DNA of 64,000 nucleotides, from positions 361,001-425,000 of the forward strand of contig WAEK01000010.1 of the NCBI GenBank assembly GCA_011634665.1, given 5' to 3'. The translations under genes were made by a program, and so were the position numbers. Source of the DNA: Mortierella sp. BCC40632. Its lineage: Eukaryota > Mortierellomycota > Mortierellomycetes > Mortierellales > Mortierellaceae. The notes below the pieces were generated by a model. The model searched no databases and was not told the DNA's origin. It saw only the letters and a program-made list of their open reading frames with translations. Positions 44,538 through 56,447 of the stretch are shown here, piece by piece; position 1 is the stretch's first letter; each line of letters starts with the position of its first letter.

Positions 44538-46416
44538 CCAACAACAACAGATTTGTGGATCCGCTTTCGACATAGATTGTGATTATAACCCTGACACTTT
44601 GTTCGAATGCTCAGACAAAGGAGCGAAGCCTGTTAAAAAGGAGAAATGCATTTCAGGAGGGTGTGTCTCTGGAACGACATCTTGTGTACCAGATCCTTGC
44701 AAGTGTGGTAATGCTCTATTGGTAAGTGACTTTGGACCTCTTTTGTGATTTCTCGTAGATGTGAAAGAAGAAGAAACGATTCATGAACAATTCCTGATGC
44801 ACTACTATTCCTACTACCTTTTTAATTAGACCTGTGGATCCGATTATCTGGACTCGTGTGGATTCTCCAAGGACAAGATCTACTCTTGCACAGGCAAGGG
44901 CGCTATTCCTAGGCCAGCCCAGGACTGCTTGCCAGGCTATTGTGAGAACGTGGATGGAAAGGCTGTTTGTAAACCAAACTGCAATTGTATCGACAATAAG
45001 GACACTGTATGTTCACAGAATGCTAAGCCTGCTTGTTCAAAGACGAATGGATTGGACGATCATTCGTAAATTAATTCTAACGGTTATGCTCTACTTTTTT
45101 TCCCCCCTTCTGTCCTGGGTACCAACAACAGTGCGGTATTGATTTTGACCCAGGATGTGGCCTTAATAACGATACCCTCTACAGATGCTCTGCTGTCAGA
45201 GCAGTGCCTAAACCTAGGGAAAAGTGTAAAGAAGGCGCCTGCAAAACTGGAACGCACGAATGCTATGTGGACCCTTGCGAGTGCAAGAGTGTTGGAGATC
45301 TCTGTGGTAAAGACATTTGTACGACTCTTCCAGCTGACACAGTCTATGCATGCTTGAGCGTCGGGGGCAAACCCCAGGTCAGACAGAATTGCCCCAAGGG
45401 TAAATGTAATGGTGGTAAATGCGAACCAGTGGAGTGCCTTTGTACCGATGATGGACCCTTCTGCGGAAAAGAGTTGCCATGCCCAGGACTCGATCCAGCG
45501 GGATACTACGCGTGCACAAAGGGCTATAAACCATACGTCATTGGCAAATGTACTGATGATAAACCAGCCAGGGGAGATTGTCTCTGCAACGATGGCAATT
45601 CAGTAAGTAGATTTAACATTGTAGACAGTTTTGCTAAGACTCCCTCAACCCCAACCCTACTCTTTACTGACAGATTTCTTTTGCTCTTTGATATAGATGT
45701 GCTCTACGTACTTCCCTGCAGAATGTGGATATAATCGAGATCAGGTCATGGGTTGTCCCAATGGCCAGGGTACCAAGCCAGTTACTCTTCATCAATGCGG
45801 TGTTGGAAAATGCTTGAGTTCTATCAAATGCGACCTTGACTGCAAGTGTAAAAACAGTAACAATGTAAGTTCACTCGCTCGACAGAGATTGGACGTGTTA
45901 CGCCTTGATTCCCTATCTCTTTCCTTCTCTTTTTACTGATATATATGGTGGAATCTACTATAATTCCTAGGCGTGTGGCAAGCAATTCGATCCTTCATGT
46001 GGATACGATCCAGGAACACTTTACTCTTGCTCTGGTGCGGGAGCTACACCCAAATTTTCTAAATCGTGTGGAAGGGGCGATCTTTGCGCGACACCTAATT
46101 TCGTCGGTCAGTGTATCAAGGAGTGTGTCTGTCCTAACGTTGATAATGTAAGCTCCGCTTTTTCTTTTCCTTTATCCCTTCCTCTCCCCCTCTCCCCTCT
46201 CTCTTCTTTGTTTCTCGCTTTTAAATACTAATGTTTCTTTCTTGACTCTCTCTCCAGACATGTGGTGCATGGTTTGCGTCTAGCTGTGGACTTGACCAGT
46301 CGGCCATATATCGATGCGACTATACCGGAGCCAGTCCTGTTTTAACAAGCAGATGCTCTATTCCTTGCGGTGTCCGGAATGGTCCCGACAGGTGTGGAAG
46401 TGAGGTTCCGAAGTAA
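31920..46416 (+). CDS. Giant secreted cysteine-rich modular protein, 43 exons, about 3238 residues
   Basis: The ATG at 31920 opens a signal peptide (core IRLICVASLVLSGLVSHASLA). Exon 1 (31920-32355) and exon 2 (32517-33229) add a His-, Lys- and Arg-rich N-terminal region, a helical segment and one divergent module. Exons 3-43 (33352 to 46416) all have lengths divisible by three and phase-0 borders. Most encode exactly one module of 55-63 residues with eight cysteines: CGSTFP, then CGL four to five residues on, LYxC, a PxxxxxC turn, two more cysteines, then DPCxC, ending TGK/Q at the exon edge. Exons 7 and 22 hold two modules and exons 23, 35 and 40 three, about 50 in all. Introns are short. 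I do not recognise the family. The arrangement suggests a rod-like extracellular or wall protein, and chitin- or glycan-binding is only a guess. Confidence 0.85.
33969..35120 (+). repeat. Block of the most similar modules (exons 5-8)
   Basis: Exons 5 (33969-34136), 6 (34249-34416), 7 (34500-34835, two modules) and 8 (34950-35120) share the variant GLKKDWLY…CxSKSC…KCDEDPC far more closely than other modules do. This fits recent local duplication, including one intron loss in exon 7. Confidence 0.75.
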
Positions 46417-47675
46417 TACCGATATCCTTCATATCGTTTAGTATTGGTAATACTAAAGCAAGACATAGTCGATTCAATGATGGAGATTGATGAAAGGATG
46501 TTTGACAGCTGAGATGGACGAAAAGTCGAGTCCGACAGCATGCTTAGTGGATGGAAGCAAAGATCTATTTGATTAAATATGAATAAATATGTAAATGAAT
46601 AACAAGTGAAAAAAAAGGGTACGCTCTTCCTCCTTTCTGGACGGTGCCAGAAATTAGTATGAGAGGTCGAGATAATCAAAATCGAGGTCTCAAAGTCTTG
46701 CTTCAAGTGCACACATTACTTACTGATATGGTACAGGACACTTACTAAAACTCGACTGTTTCGTCCCCGGAGAACGGGTGTCAAGTCGATCCATAAAGAA
46801 AAAGAAAAGAAACGGCGGAAGAAATGTGGAGTGGATGGAGAAGAGAGGCGATTGTCACTATTTTAATTAAAATGATCGGTCATCTACGACTAACAAAGGC
46901 GAGAGAGAGAGGGAGAAAGAGAGAGAGAGTCTTATGTTTGCAATCTATAGCCTGCATCCCTTTCATATTCTTCCCTCTCCTCTCTTCTCCAAAAGGTCTT
47001 CTGTCCATGAATGTTAGTTTTCGAATGGAAGAAATGACACAGTAGAGGATCACTAGTCCTATGGCAGACAAAGTCTTTGGGTTCTTGAAAGAGAAGAGAG
47101 ATCAGAAATAGCGGCAGTAGTTCCTTGAGTGATATTGAGAAGCTTAAGTTACCCTGAATGACCTTCCTCCCCCCCCCTCCTCTCCTAATCGGTCGTGGTG
47201 GGATTCCTAAAGACAAAAGAGTGTGTAATAGATAAATCTACTTAAGTCTGAACTAGAGATAGACTAGCAAGACTTTCTTGCACGATTTCCAGAAACTATT
47301 AAGCGGATCATATCGAAAGGATAGGAGAGAGAGAGAGAGAGAAAGAGAGAGGAGAAAAAAAAGGGGGTAGGAGAGAAGGTGGGGTTGACCATCTACTCTA
47401 CATACTCCACTCTGCCTATGTCACTTCCTCCTTCCTCCCCTTCCCTCTCATCTCCCCCATTTTGTGGCGATGGACTTGTAGTCAAAATCATTCCAGAGTC
47501 AACGATGGGCGAGATTGGAATCCTATGCTGGTAGAAGAGCAAGCCATTGTCGCTTCGCTTAATTCTTCTGTCCTTTTTTCATTTCTCATGGACTGAATTT
47601 TTTTTTCTCGGTCTTTTCTCCTCTTTTTCTCTTTCGTCTCGCAATCCACATTCGTGTAATACAACCCAAATATTT

Positions 47676-47711
<36 letters not shown>

Positions 47712-47741
47712 ACAAACTTATCCGAGTTATCCAAGTCGATC
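46417..47741. other. Intergenic, no gene seen
   Basis: It holds GA-rich runs (46900-46930, 47325-47352), a poly(C) (47167-47176) and a (CT)n (47681-47709) immediately upstream of the next start codon. Confidence 0.55.
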
Positions 47742-48048
47742 ATGCTCCCAGCCCGCGCTAGTCTTTTCTTGGTCCTTGCGGCCCTTACGACGACTGTTCT
47801 TGCTCAAGCAGAAGAGGGTGTGGAGAAACGGGCATCCATGGCAGAAAGCCCAAAGATTCCAGGTGAGGTCTCTCTCTCTCTCTCTCTTTCTCTTTGACAA
47901 TGATGGCGAAGCAAAAAACAACAAACACAAACGAAAAAAAAAAAAAAAAAAAAAAAAAGGGCGACGACAACAATGGCAAAGTAAAATAAAATGGAAGCAG
48001 GAACCTGTGATGAAATCGATCTAAACCGAGAAACTCTTTTCTTTCATT

Positions 48049-48091
<43 letters not shown>

Positions 48092-48282
48092 ACCTCCAAC
48101 AACTAAAAGTAAAAGAAATTATCAAGTCATTGCAAGACTGTAACGGGGTTTGCGAGACTCAGAGCAGTCTATGCGAGTTTATGCTTTCTGATAAATTATT
48201 TCATGAACATATGGAGCCGAGCAATTGCGAAAGGATCATCAACCGCTGTAACGAGGTTTGTCGTAGCACATTCTCGGCCTAG
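47742..48282 (+). CDS. Small secreted cysteine protein with Kex2-type site, 97 residues
   Basis: There are two exons, 47742-47862 and 48110-48282, with frame kept across a 247-base intron full of CT and A runs. Residues 1-21 are a signal peptide (LFLVLAALTTTVLAQ). A VEKR dibasic site near residue 30 suggests Kex2 processing. The C-terminal domain of about 50 residues has six cysteines in a mirror arrangement: C-x3-C-x6-C, a long gap, then C-x6-C-x3-C, typical of two helices held together by disulfides (alpha-hairpinin-like). No family is assigned. It lies just downstream of the giant cysteine-rich gene on the same strand. Confidence 0.68.
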
Positions 48283-48560
48283 AAGCCAACTAGAGACGAG
48301 GCGGAGGACGACGAAGGAAAGGAAGGAAGAAAAAAAGAAAAGTCTTTTTTTAGTGGCTCCAAAGGACTCTATCGACCCCCATCCATCAATAAAGGACGGG
48401 AACAGATCCGATTTCACTTTCTTTCATTTATTGCAAGGAGGTATGACAGAAAAAAGGAAACAACAACAACAACAACAGCAACAAACAACTAAAGAGCTGG
48501 GTAAGATGGATAGTGGTAGTGGGTGGTAGTGGCAATGAGAGCGTGTATTCGCTGGTCTGA

Positions 48561-48600
<40 letters not shown>

Positions 48601-48915
48601 ATTTTTGGAGAAAAAGGAGGGAAAGAGGCTTGTCTATCAAGGTGAGGAGGAGAGTGAAAAAAAAAAAAAAAAAAAGAAGAGTCTCACTACTGAGATGCTG
48701 GGGAGGAGGAGGAGGAGGAGGAGGAGGAGGTGAAGGGGATTTTTTGCTCCTACCTCACCGAGGCTGGAGTATGTATGTTGGTGGTGTTTACTGAGAGGCA
48801 TGGTCCAATGGTGAGAGGGGGTAAAGAAGAAGAAGAGGGGAAAAGGGGGGTGGAGAAGAAGGAGAGAAGTTTCCCCTCTCCCTCCCCCCATCACAATTCC
48901 AAAAGAACCTTTTAT
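48283..48915. other. Convergent 3' region, no gene seen
   Basis: It contains (CAA)n (48461-48485), a 36-base poly(T) (48563-48599), a poly(A) (48657-48675) and a GGA repeat (48700-48728) between two convergent genes. Confidence 0.55.
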
Positions 48916-50341
48916 CTAGTACCACCAGAATCGCCAGTAGATCACCAGCAAAAAGACAAAGCCAACAATAATTGGAGGTCCATATTTGCGGTACATGGCC
49001 TGCAAGTTGACATCTCTAGCCGTTTTGCGGTACATGGCACTATCTCGCAACAGTTGATCCGATTTGCCCTGAAGGTTGTCTAGCGATTCACCTCGATACA
49101 ACAGATCTTCCATGTTCTTAGTCATGATCTTGGTGACGTCCTGAAGATCCTCATGCAGCTTTGTGAGGTTGGATTGAGTTCGGGTATCTTGATAAAGCCT
49201 TTTAGTCTTTTGCATGAACGTTTCTATTCAGAGGAGATAAAGATAAAAAAAAAAAAAGACCATTTGGGAGGAGGTGAGGAGGAAAGGTGTGTGAGTATGT
49301 GAGCCTTTGTGAGATGAAAGTGGATCCTTTGAGAGGCGAATGTTCGATCGTTTGTCACTTTACCAAACTTGACAAAGGCATAGGGTCGGAGACCGGGGCG
49401 GTCGAGTTCGTTGCCGTAGCTTAGGAAGAACTCTTTGGCGAGATCATCGAGGTATGTGAAGGCGAGCTTGCGAGGATAGTTGTGCTCGCATATGCACAGG
49501 TATGCGACGCCATGGTCAATGATGTAGCTAAAAGAGCATGAAGAGAAGAGCGGGACGGATCCAAATATATGAGTGGTCAGTGCCCTGCTTCAACTCGATG
49601 GGTAGATGACTGTCTTTCTCTTTTTGGAGCGTGATAGAGTGGGTGACGAGGGTGTGTGTGTTGTGTATGCACAAGATCGACACGTCGCCTGAATGATTCC
49701 CACTGTGCTGGCCTATCATATCCTGCCGCGAGGCGAGTGAGCGGGAGAGTAGAGAAAGAGAGAGAGAGAGAGAGACACAGAGCAGCTGGGAGGAGGGAGG
49801 CGGAAAAAAAAAAAAAAAAAAACCTACTGAAAAACATAACTTCCAGACTCGATCGAGCAGCGTCTCTCCGAGTTCATGGTGAGTTTCCGGAAGATGAGCT
49901 TTGCTTGCGACTTGTACTCCTTGAGCTCCATCTCGACCTAGTAAAGCAAAGTGGGGGAAAGAGTGGGTCGTGTCATTCACATGAGCTGCCTTGGGAGACC
50001 TTCCCTTCCTCTCTCCCTCTCTCTCTCTGTGTGACTACCAAATCCCCCCAAAAGAGACTCGAGCCAAGAAAGAGGTCCCCCCTACCTGTTCGTCGTCCAT
50101 GGACGCGGCCAAAGGCAGTGCTAATCATCCCAATGCAAAGAGGGGTCGATGACATAAAGTGAGCAAAAGAGCATAGGATTAGAAGAAAAGTAGGGGACAT
50201 GGACATTTTCGACATTGAGCCGACTGCTGATCCTCTGCTTTTGGCATTGCAAAGAAAGTGAGAGTGAGAGCGAAGGACAGATGATGAGGTGATGCGGTCG
50301 TTACCGTCAGAGACGCGTGCAATCATTGTTGTCTTGACCAT
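48916..50341 (-). CDS. SEC22: SEC22, R-SNARE of ER-Golgi transport
   Basis: Five exons keep frame: 50341-50305, 50120-50086, 49937-49828, 49527-49364 and 49223-48916, giving 217 residues, the usual length for Sec22. It starts with TMIARVSDG and LPLAASMDDEQ. A longin domain follows (QAKLIFRKL, YIIDHGVAYLCICE, YPRKLAFTYLDDL, RPYAFVKF). The SNARE helix contains the zero-layer arginine (LLYRGESLDNL), and a C-terminal membrane anchor (IIVGFVFLLVIYW) ends the protein. It mediates fusion of ER- and Golgi-derived vesicles. It looks intact, and all introns have GT-AG ends. The last exon also contains an ATG, but it is not the start. Confidence 0.93.
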
Positions 50342-51420
50342 CTTTTTATTGCTGTTGTTATTGTTGTTTCCGCCTAATGTCCTGTTCCTAGTAGTTGTCC
50401 TGGCAGTATATAGTCGAGATGGTGTCCAAAAAAAGCCAAATCTCGGTTGAACGATGGAATGAGAAATAACTGATGGAATGATGGAGACAAGGCCAACCTT
50501 AAGTCCTAGGAAGGTTTCCAAGCGATGGATGGGGTGGCTTGTCAGGCATTCCTACTTCTAAGCGCTCTGCCAGGAGACAAGAGAAAGAAGCGAGAGCAAC
50601 TGAATGTGTGAATGTGAGTAGGAAGGGTGGCATTGCTCTTTGGAAGCCATGTAGACTACTAAAAGTGTCTATAGAGCCACAAGTCCCTTGGGCTCTCGAG
50701 ATACGAGCTCTTTTCGGCTCTCTTCGCTAACACTGTGTCAGAACTTCTGGAGAAAAAAAGATAATCCGTCAACCTATTTCAAGCGGAACATGCACAAACG
50801 CATAGTTGGTGTCAAGGGTTCACTCAACGAAGAAGATTGGACGATGTCTGTTTTTCTTATCTCTTGTTTTCTGATTTTCTGCTTCCCTCTCTCTCTCTCT
50901 CCCTCTCTTGGACTTTCGGGCACCTTCCTTCTGGTCGACGCTTTAGAAATGAACTCCCTTTGGTTCTTTTTTGGCACAGGGTCTAGGGGAGTCTGTCCAG
51001 CTCTCTTTCACTCTGTCTTCCGTGTGGACAGACGGTTGATCACCTTCTTGTCTCGCGACCAGTAGAGTCCAGTGTTGAGTCGAGTCGAGTCGAGAATCCA
51101 AAGAACGCATATGAATGCCGAGTGCCCGTGTCTGTGTGTGTCCAGGTGCTTGAGTTACCAGACAGAAAGCGAAACACACGCCTGAGACAAAACCAGTCTG
51201 CGGTTCATGCCATTTCGGCGGACTGCCTCCAAAAAGGGCCTCGGTTCTTTTTTATTTCTCTCTTTCACACCCTTTCACTTTTTCTTTCCTTCACATCCTT
51301 TGCTCTCACTCTACCCCATCTCCACTCTCCACTCTTCTCTAACAATTACTCCTACGCACCCTTTGTTACTATCATACACCCTTACCTGACCGCAAGAGCT
51401 TGCTCTCTCTCATAATAACC
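50342..51420. other. Divergent intergenic region
   Basis: No gene is seen. It holds (AAT/AAC) repeats near 50345-50370, a CT run (50890-50908) and a TC-rich leader (51245-51400) before the next ATG. Confidence 0.5.
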
Positions 51421-51855
51421 ATGGCTGACGAAAAACTCGCTTACGAAAACATCTCCCAGGCAATCCACCAGGCGCACTCAAGACAACCTATCTCAGCCAC
51501 TGACACCTCTCACCTGGCTACTACTCCTATCGGCGCTGCCACAAGCACGAACACCAGCTCGGCTACCAGCTCTACTGGTTATTCACAGGATACTATCCAG
51601 CCCGTGCCAACGACGGCCCCACAGGGTTCTTCTACCGAGAGCTCGACCACACATGCCAAGAAAACCGGTACCCGGTCGACCTTTTGCCCCAATAGTCTCC
51701 AAAAGACGAAGCTGACCGAAGCAGACTACGAGGACCCTGAAAAGGATCGGCCGCAGCCCACAGGATGGCTCGCCAAACTCGGATTCCGGCAATGTGCAAA
51801 CTATGGCGATCGACTTGAAAAGGAAGGCGACCCACAGAATCAAACATACTACTGA
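51421..51855 (+). CDS. Hypothetical Ser/Thr-rich protein, 144 residues
   Basis: The ATG follows a long pyrimidine-rich leader. The N-terminal 75 residues are low-complexity Ser/Thr/Ala. The C-terminal 60 (TFCPNSLQKTKLTEADYED, then GWLAKLGFRQCANYGDRLEK) look more ordered and have two cysteines. There is no signal peptide or membrane segment. I do not recognise it. Start context and leader resemble the other genes here, so I think it is real. Confidence 0.55.
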   Translation: MADEKLAYENISQAIHQAHSRQPISATDTSHLATTPIGAATSTNTSSATSSTGYSQDTIQPVPTTAPQGSSTESSTTHAKKTGTRSTFCPNSLQKTKLTEADYEDPEKDRPQPTGWLAKLGFRQCANYGDRLEKEGDPQNQTYY

Positions 51856-52966
51856 GCAATCGGATAGTTGCAAGTATCGTCAAAGATCCCAGATGGAAGA
51901 GGAGAGGCAATGCCAGTCCTCCGATTTTTTTTTTCTTTCTTTCTTTCTCTCTCCCCTTTCAGGCATACAGCCCAAGAGAGAATAGCCAGTAAACCAGTTG
52001 GGCTTAAAGAGAAGCGAGAGCCTCTCTTTCTCTTTTCAGTCCAGTCCTCTCCCGCACCAATGAAGAATGATAATAAAAAAAAAAAAACAACCGAAAAAAC
52101 ATATTCAAAGGGGTCCTTGGTTTGTCCGATTCTGCAAACCGAGTTTAGTTTCGCCTTTACATTCAACCGAAAATCCGGAAGGGAAAAAAGAGTATGTCAC
52201 TGAGCATGAATTCAAAGGTACATCATTGAGCCGCCCAGAAGAAAGGTCCCTTGACGAGAGCATTGGGATGTTGTCATGGTGTCTCTGGACGACTATCGGA
52301 AATTTGCAACGAGGTCTAGGGTCACGGGGCAAGAGAGATATCAAGAGATCAAGAAAGAGAGACAAAAAGAGTGTGTGAGTGAGAGAGAGACGCGTCGGAT
52401 GCTTCTGACGACGCGTACGTGAATGGTGCCATGACAGAAGCGAGACACCAGAGGATCGCAATGCCTTTGTGTTTTTCTTCGTGCCCGCGTTGTTGCAGCG
52501 GACCTTTTGCTTTCCGTTGGTCAGAAGCATGGGGAAGTGGACGGGTAGGAATGCTGCAGGTCGGTGCGCGAGGAACGGAACAGATAGGCAAGTGGATATC
52601 TTACTCATCGTTTGCATCTGCTCCAGCGCTAGTGTGGCGGAGGCAGCTGGGCGAAAGAGAGAAGAACCATCTTGTCCTATGCAAATGCAAAGAAGTCGCG
52701 CCAGTGTCTGTTCCCTCTTCTCTCTCTCTCTCTCTATTGCTCTCCCTCTCCTGCACCACCCCCAAAAAAACCTTGTGGACAGACCTTTGACTCCTCGATT
52801 CATCGGGCCGTTGTTCATCATTGATTCGTTTCTTCTTTTTTCTCCTCTCTTTTAGCCTCTCCTCTCTTCCTCTCTTTTCTCTCCCTTCTTGTCTTTTCTC
52901 TGTCACTCCCTTCCTCTTCTTCTCTGTTCACCTGTCACTGCTCTGCTCTTTGATCCAACAAGTATC
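51856..52966. other. Intergenic/leader, no gene seen
   Basis: T- and CT-rich stretches (51925-51955, 52720-52745, 52840-52930) lead up to the carrier gene. Long frames on either strand here lack domains and are judged spurious. Confidence 0.5.
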
Positions 52967-53764
52967 ATGGACACGGACGACGCACAACGTCACCAATTGG
53001 TCAAGTCGGCATTTCATGCGCTGGACCATAACAAGGACGGGGCCATCAATGCCAGGGATCTGCTCCTCGTCTACGCGGACACATTCCCATCTCCAGAGCC
53101 AGGACACACCGTGCTGGACGAGGTAATCCAGCATACCTACGCGCAGGCCCATGGACCCTCACGCGATCAGCATGCCCGGTCCATCGTTTGCACTTCTCGA
53201 GACCAATGCTGAAGTTCCTCTCATCCCGGCAGCAACTCGTTTTCATTCGATATTACTCAGCAAAGCGTCGTCAGCACTGCAGAGATATTTTTCTTTCTTT
53301 TTTTTTTTTCTTTTTTTTTTTTTTTCCTGGCACTTGCTATCGTCAGAAAGTTGTTCGACAGGATGCGAGAGCGAGTGAGCGAGAGGGAGTGTGAGAGAGT
53401 GTAAAAGACAGAGATAGAGAGACTCTTCTGGAAAGACGACATTTTTTTTTTCTTCTTCTGCCGACGCCTGTGGTTTTCTCAGGTCATACCCAACAAGCTT
53501 GACATGGATCCATGGTTTTCGTTCCTGTGAACCTTGCGTCTTTCTTTCTTTCTTTTTTTCTTTTTCCGCCCAGTCCAGTCCAGTCCCAGCACCTTGGCTA
53601 TGCTGGTCCCTGCACATTCCTTTCCTTTTCGTCGTATTCTGTCGATCCTAACCTCCAGAGGAACCTTTCCCCGCCCCTTCGACTTTTTCTTTCTATTTTT
53701 TTCTTTCTCTTTCTTTTTCTTGCGTCGCTCTATTTTACTTCCCTCTTTCCCTACGCTACCTCTC

Positions 53765-53805
<41 letters not shown>

Positions 53806-56447
53806 TCCCCTTCTCCCTCTTCCTCCCGATCCGATAGGCAACAGCCAATGCTCTGATCTCGATCGCCTCGAGTTACTCCAACGATGGTCAGGACTCGCCT
53901 TCGATCTCTTTCCGGGACTTTCAACAATTTCTAAAGATCCATCGGATAGAAGTCATTCCCACAGATGAGAAATGGACTCAGGAAAGTCTGGAAGCGCTTC
54001 TTAAAGATTTGACCCAGGTCAAGGCCAGGATCTCGGATACTCTTCATCAGGAAGAAGCAGCGCGTGCAGCGCCAGGTACACTTTTTTTTTTTTTTTTTCT
54101 CCTCTCTTTCTCCCCTTCCCCTCACTTTTTTTTTCTTTGCTCCCATGGATGGACTAAGCCGATGATGTTGTTTGGTGCACATGTATGCAATGCAATTGAT
54201 CATTGTATCGCCCTGTGCGCTCCCTCCTCTTGGGCCTCTTCGCATTATTGCATCTGTCTCTCACAGCATCTGCACCCTTGAATGACGTCCAGGGAGAGCA
54301 AGAGAGCAGAGGCAAGAGAAGCATGGAAAAAAGAGAAAAATAAGAAGGAAGGAAGGAAGGAAGGAAAGAGATGGGGTTGTAGCAAATAGACTCGCCACCA
54401 ATCAAAAGATCAAGGTCGCTTGTGGAATACGCCATACATTCTCATTTGTGTCAGTCGGCTTAACTAACAAAATGAATCATCCGTTCCTTTTTCTTGTCGA
54501 CTGGTGTTGGTTGGGTGATGATGCTGATGCTGATGATGAAAAGCCGCCCCAGTAGCAGTAGAGATGAAGACTTCACCAACAGAGGCAGAGTCCAGATCGG
54601 TTCTTTCGAAAATCAAGCGCATCATGACCAGTGATACAATTAAACATCTGGTAGCTGGAGGAGTTGCCGGAGCTGTCAGTCGTACTATTGTCAGTCCATT
54701 GGAGCGCATGAAGATTCTTTTTCAGGCAAGTGCTGTTATCCCCTTCTCCCTCCCTTCTCAGAGTTGGAGGCAGGGAGGCTCTTCCGCTCAGACACATGAT
54801 TCCAACCCGACTTCCCCTATCCTTTTTTTTTTTTTTTTCTAAAAAAAAAAGGCCCCCCTTCGAGTGAACCTAAAGCAGCATCCTACGCATATGAATTTAT
54901 AGCTTCCCTAACACTCGACTTTTTATTCGGGTCAATGTTTTTTCTTTTTTTCTTTTTTCTTTTTCAAATAGGTTCAAGGCCCAGAACCAGCCAACTACCA
55001 GGGCGTTATTCCCACGCTTCGAAAGATGTGGGCTGAAGAAGGAGTTGTAGGATTTATGCGTGGAAACGGTACCAATGTTATCCGGATTGTGCCTTATAGT
55101 GCTGTACAATTCGCCAGTTACGAACAGTTCAAGAAGGTAGAAAACAACTCCTCCCCCCCCCCCTTCTCCTCTCTCTCTCTCTTTTCTCTCTCTTTCTCGT
55201 TCTCACTTTCTCTCTTTACGAAAGAGAGCCGTAACACGCTTAACTCTAAGAAGAGATAGAGAGGAAAAAGAGAGGCAGAGGAAATCTTTAGGATCCAAGG
55301 TTCGTACTTTGATCTAACTACTATGTCTGCTTGTTTATTTGTCTATTTGTTTGTTTGTTTAAATCGCTAGTTGTTGATGGAGCCAGGGAAGCACGATCTG
55401 GACACACCAAGACGACTGACTGCAGGAGCAATGGCAGGATTAACATCGGTTGCATTCACGTATCCACTGGACATTGTGCGTACACGTCTTTCGATCCAAT
55501 CGGCTCAGATGGCCAATAATAAGAAAGCATTAGCAGAGCTTCCTGGTATCTGGAAGACGATGGTTACCATTTATTCAAAGGAAGGAGGCATTGTTGGTCT
55601 CTATCGTGGTCTTGGACCAACACTTACTGTAAGAAAGAGGGGTCAAGCTCTTTTTATTTTTTATTTTTTTTATTTTTGTGGCAATGCTCCCTTCCTCCCC
55701 TCCTATGCCCCACGTTCTTCTGGATATAAGATGGCTCTAGATGTAGAAGCCTTTCCAAGGAAGAAAAGAAAAGCTTGTCTATCATCAAACTACTCTAATG
55801 CGTCAACTATTTTTTTTCAACATTGAATATATTAGGGTGTAGCACCCTACGTAGCGCTCAATTTCCAAGCATACGAGGTTCTACGCGCCTACTTGACGCC
55901 ACCTGGTGAGACATCACCCTCTGTAGGCATGAAGTTGCTAGGCGGTGCGATTGCTGGAAGCTTTGCCCAGACGGTGACCTACCCATTAGATGTACTCCGT
56001 CGACGCATGCAGGTCACGCAGATGGACTCTGTTTCTTACAAGTATAGTTCTACATGGGATGGAGGTAAGTCTAAAAAAGAAATAGAAAAAGAATGGGCCA
56101 TTGTACGATATAGGAGTTCTAGTTTGTTTGTTTGTTATTTTGACTAGCGTGTTTTTTTATGGATTACTCTTTACTAGTCAAGAAAATTATTAAGCAAGAA
56201 GGAGTTCGAGGCCTATACAAAGGGATGGTACCCAACTATCTGAAAGGTAAAAAAAAAAAAAAAAAAAAAACGTGAAGTGCCAAAGGGCTTGGATCCTTGT
56301 TGTTGAATAGAGTCTTTTTCCCCTCTCTTAACACTTTTCTTTTTTTGAATCTCGACTGTAGTGGCACCTGCAATTTCAATATCTTTTGTAGTTTATGAGC
56401 AGTGCAAGCAGGTACTTATTGGCAAGAAGACAACAGCAGGAATGTAG
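52967..56447 (+). CDS. EF-hand mitochondrial solute carrier, 460 residues
   Basis: Eight exons keep frame: 52967-53122, 53838-54075, 54544-54725, 54972-55136, 55371-55628, 55836-56064, 56178-56246 and 56362-56447. Exons 1-2 encode a calcium-binding N-terminus with a clear EF loop ([14 protein letters not shown]) and a weaker second one ([14 protein letters not shown]). Exons 3-8 encode a complete carrier with three signature repeats: [16 protein letters not shown] and YPLDVLRRR. The layout is that of SCaMC/SAL1 ATP-Mg/Pi carriers, but the wording of the carrier half ([25 protein letters not shown]) reminds me of the yeast Ypr011c group, which carries adenylylsulfate. The substrate is therefore uncertain. 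Intron 3 has a GC donor. It looks intact. Confidence 0.88.

Noticed and set aside
33352..46416. CRISPR-like regular spacing of repeats
   Set aside because: The spaced similar units are coding exons with splice sites and diverged cysteine modules. They are not short identical repeats with unique spacers.
48637..48894. Hydrophobic Leu/Pro-rich minus-strand ORF
   Set aside because: It is created by (TCC)n and poly(T) tracts between convergent genes.
52105..52821. 238-codon minus-strand ORF
   Set aside because: It is composed of simple-sequence and leader complement, with no domain or splice support, and overlaps the pyrimidine-rich upstream region of the carrier gene.
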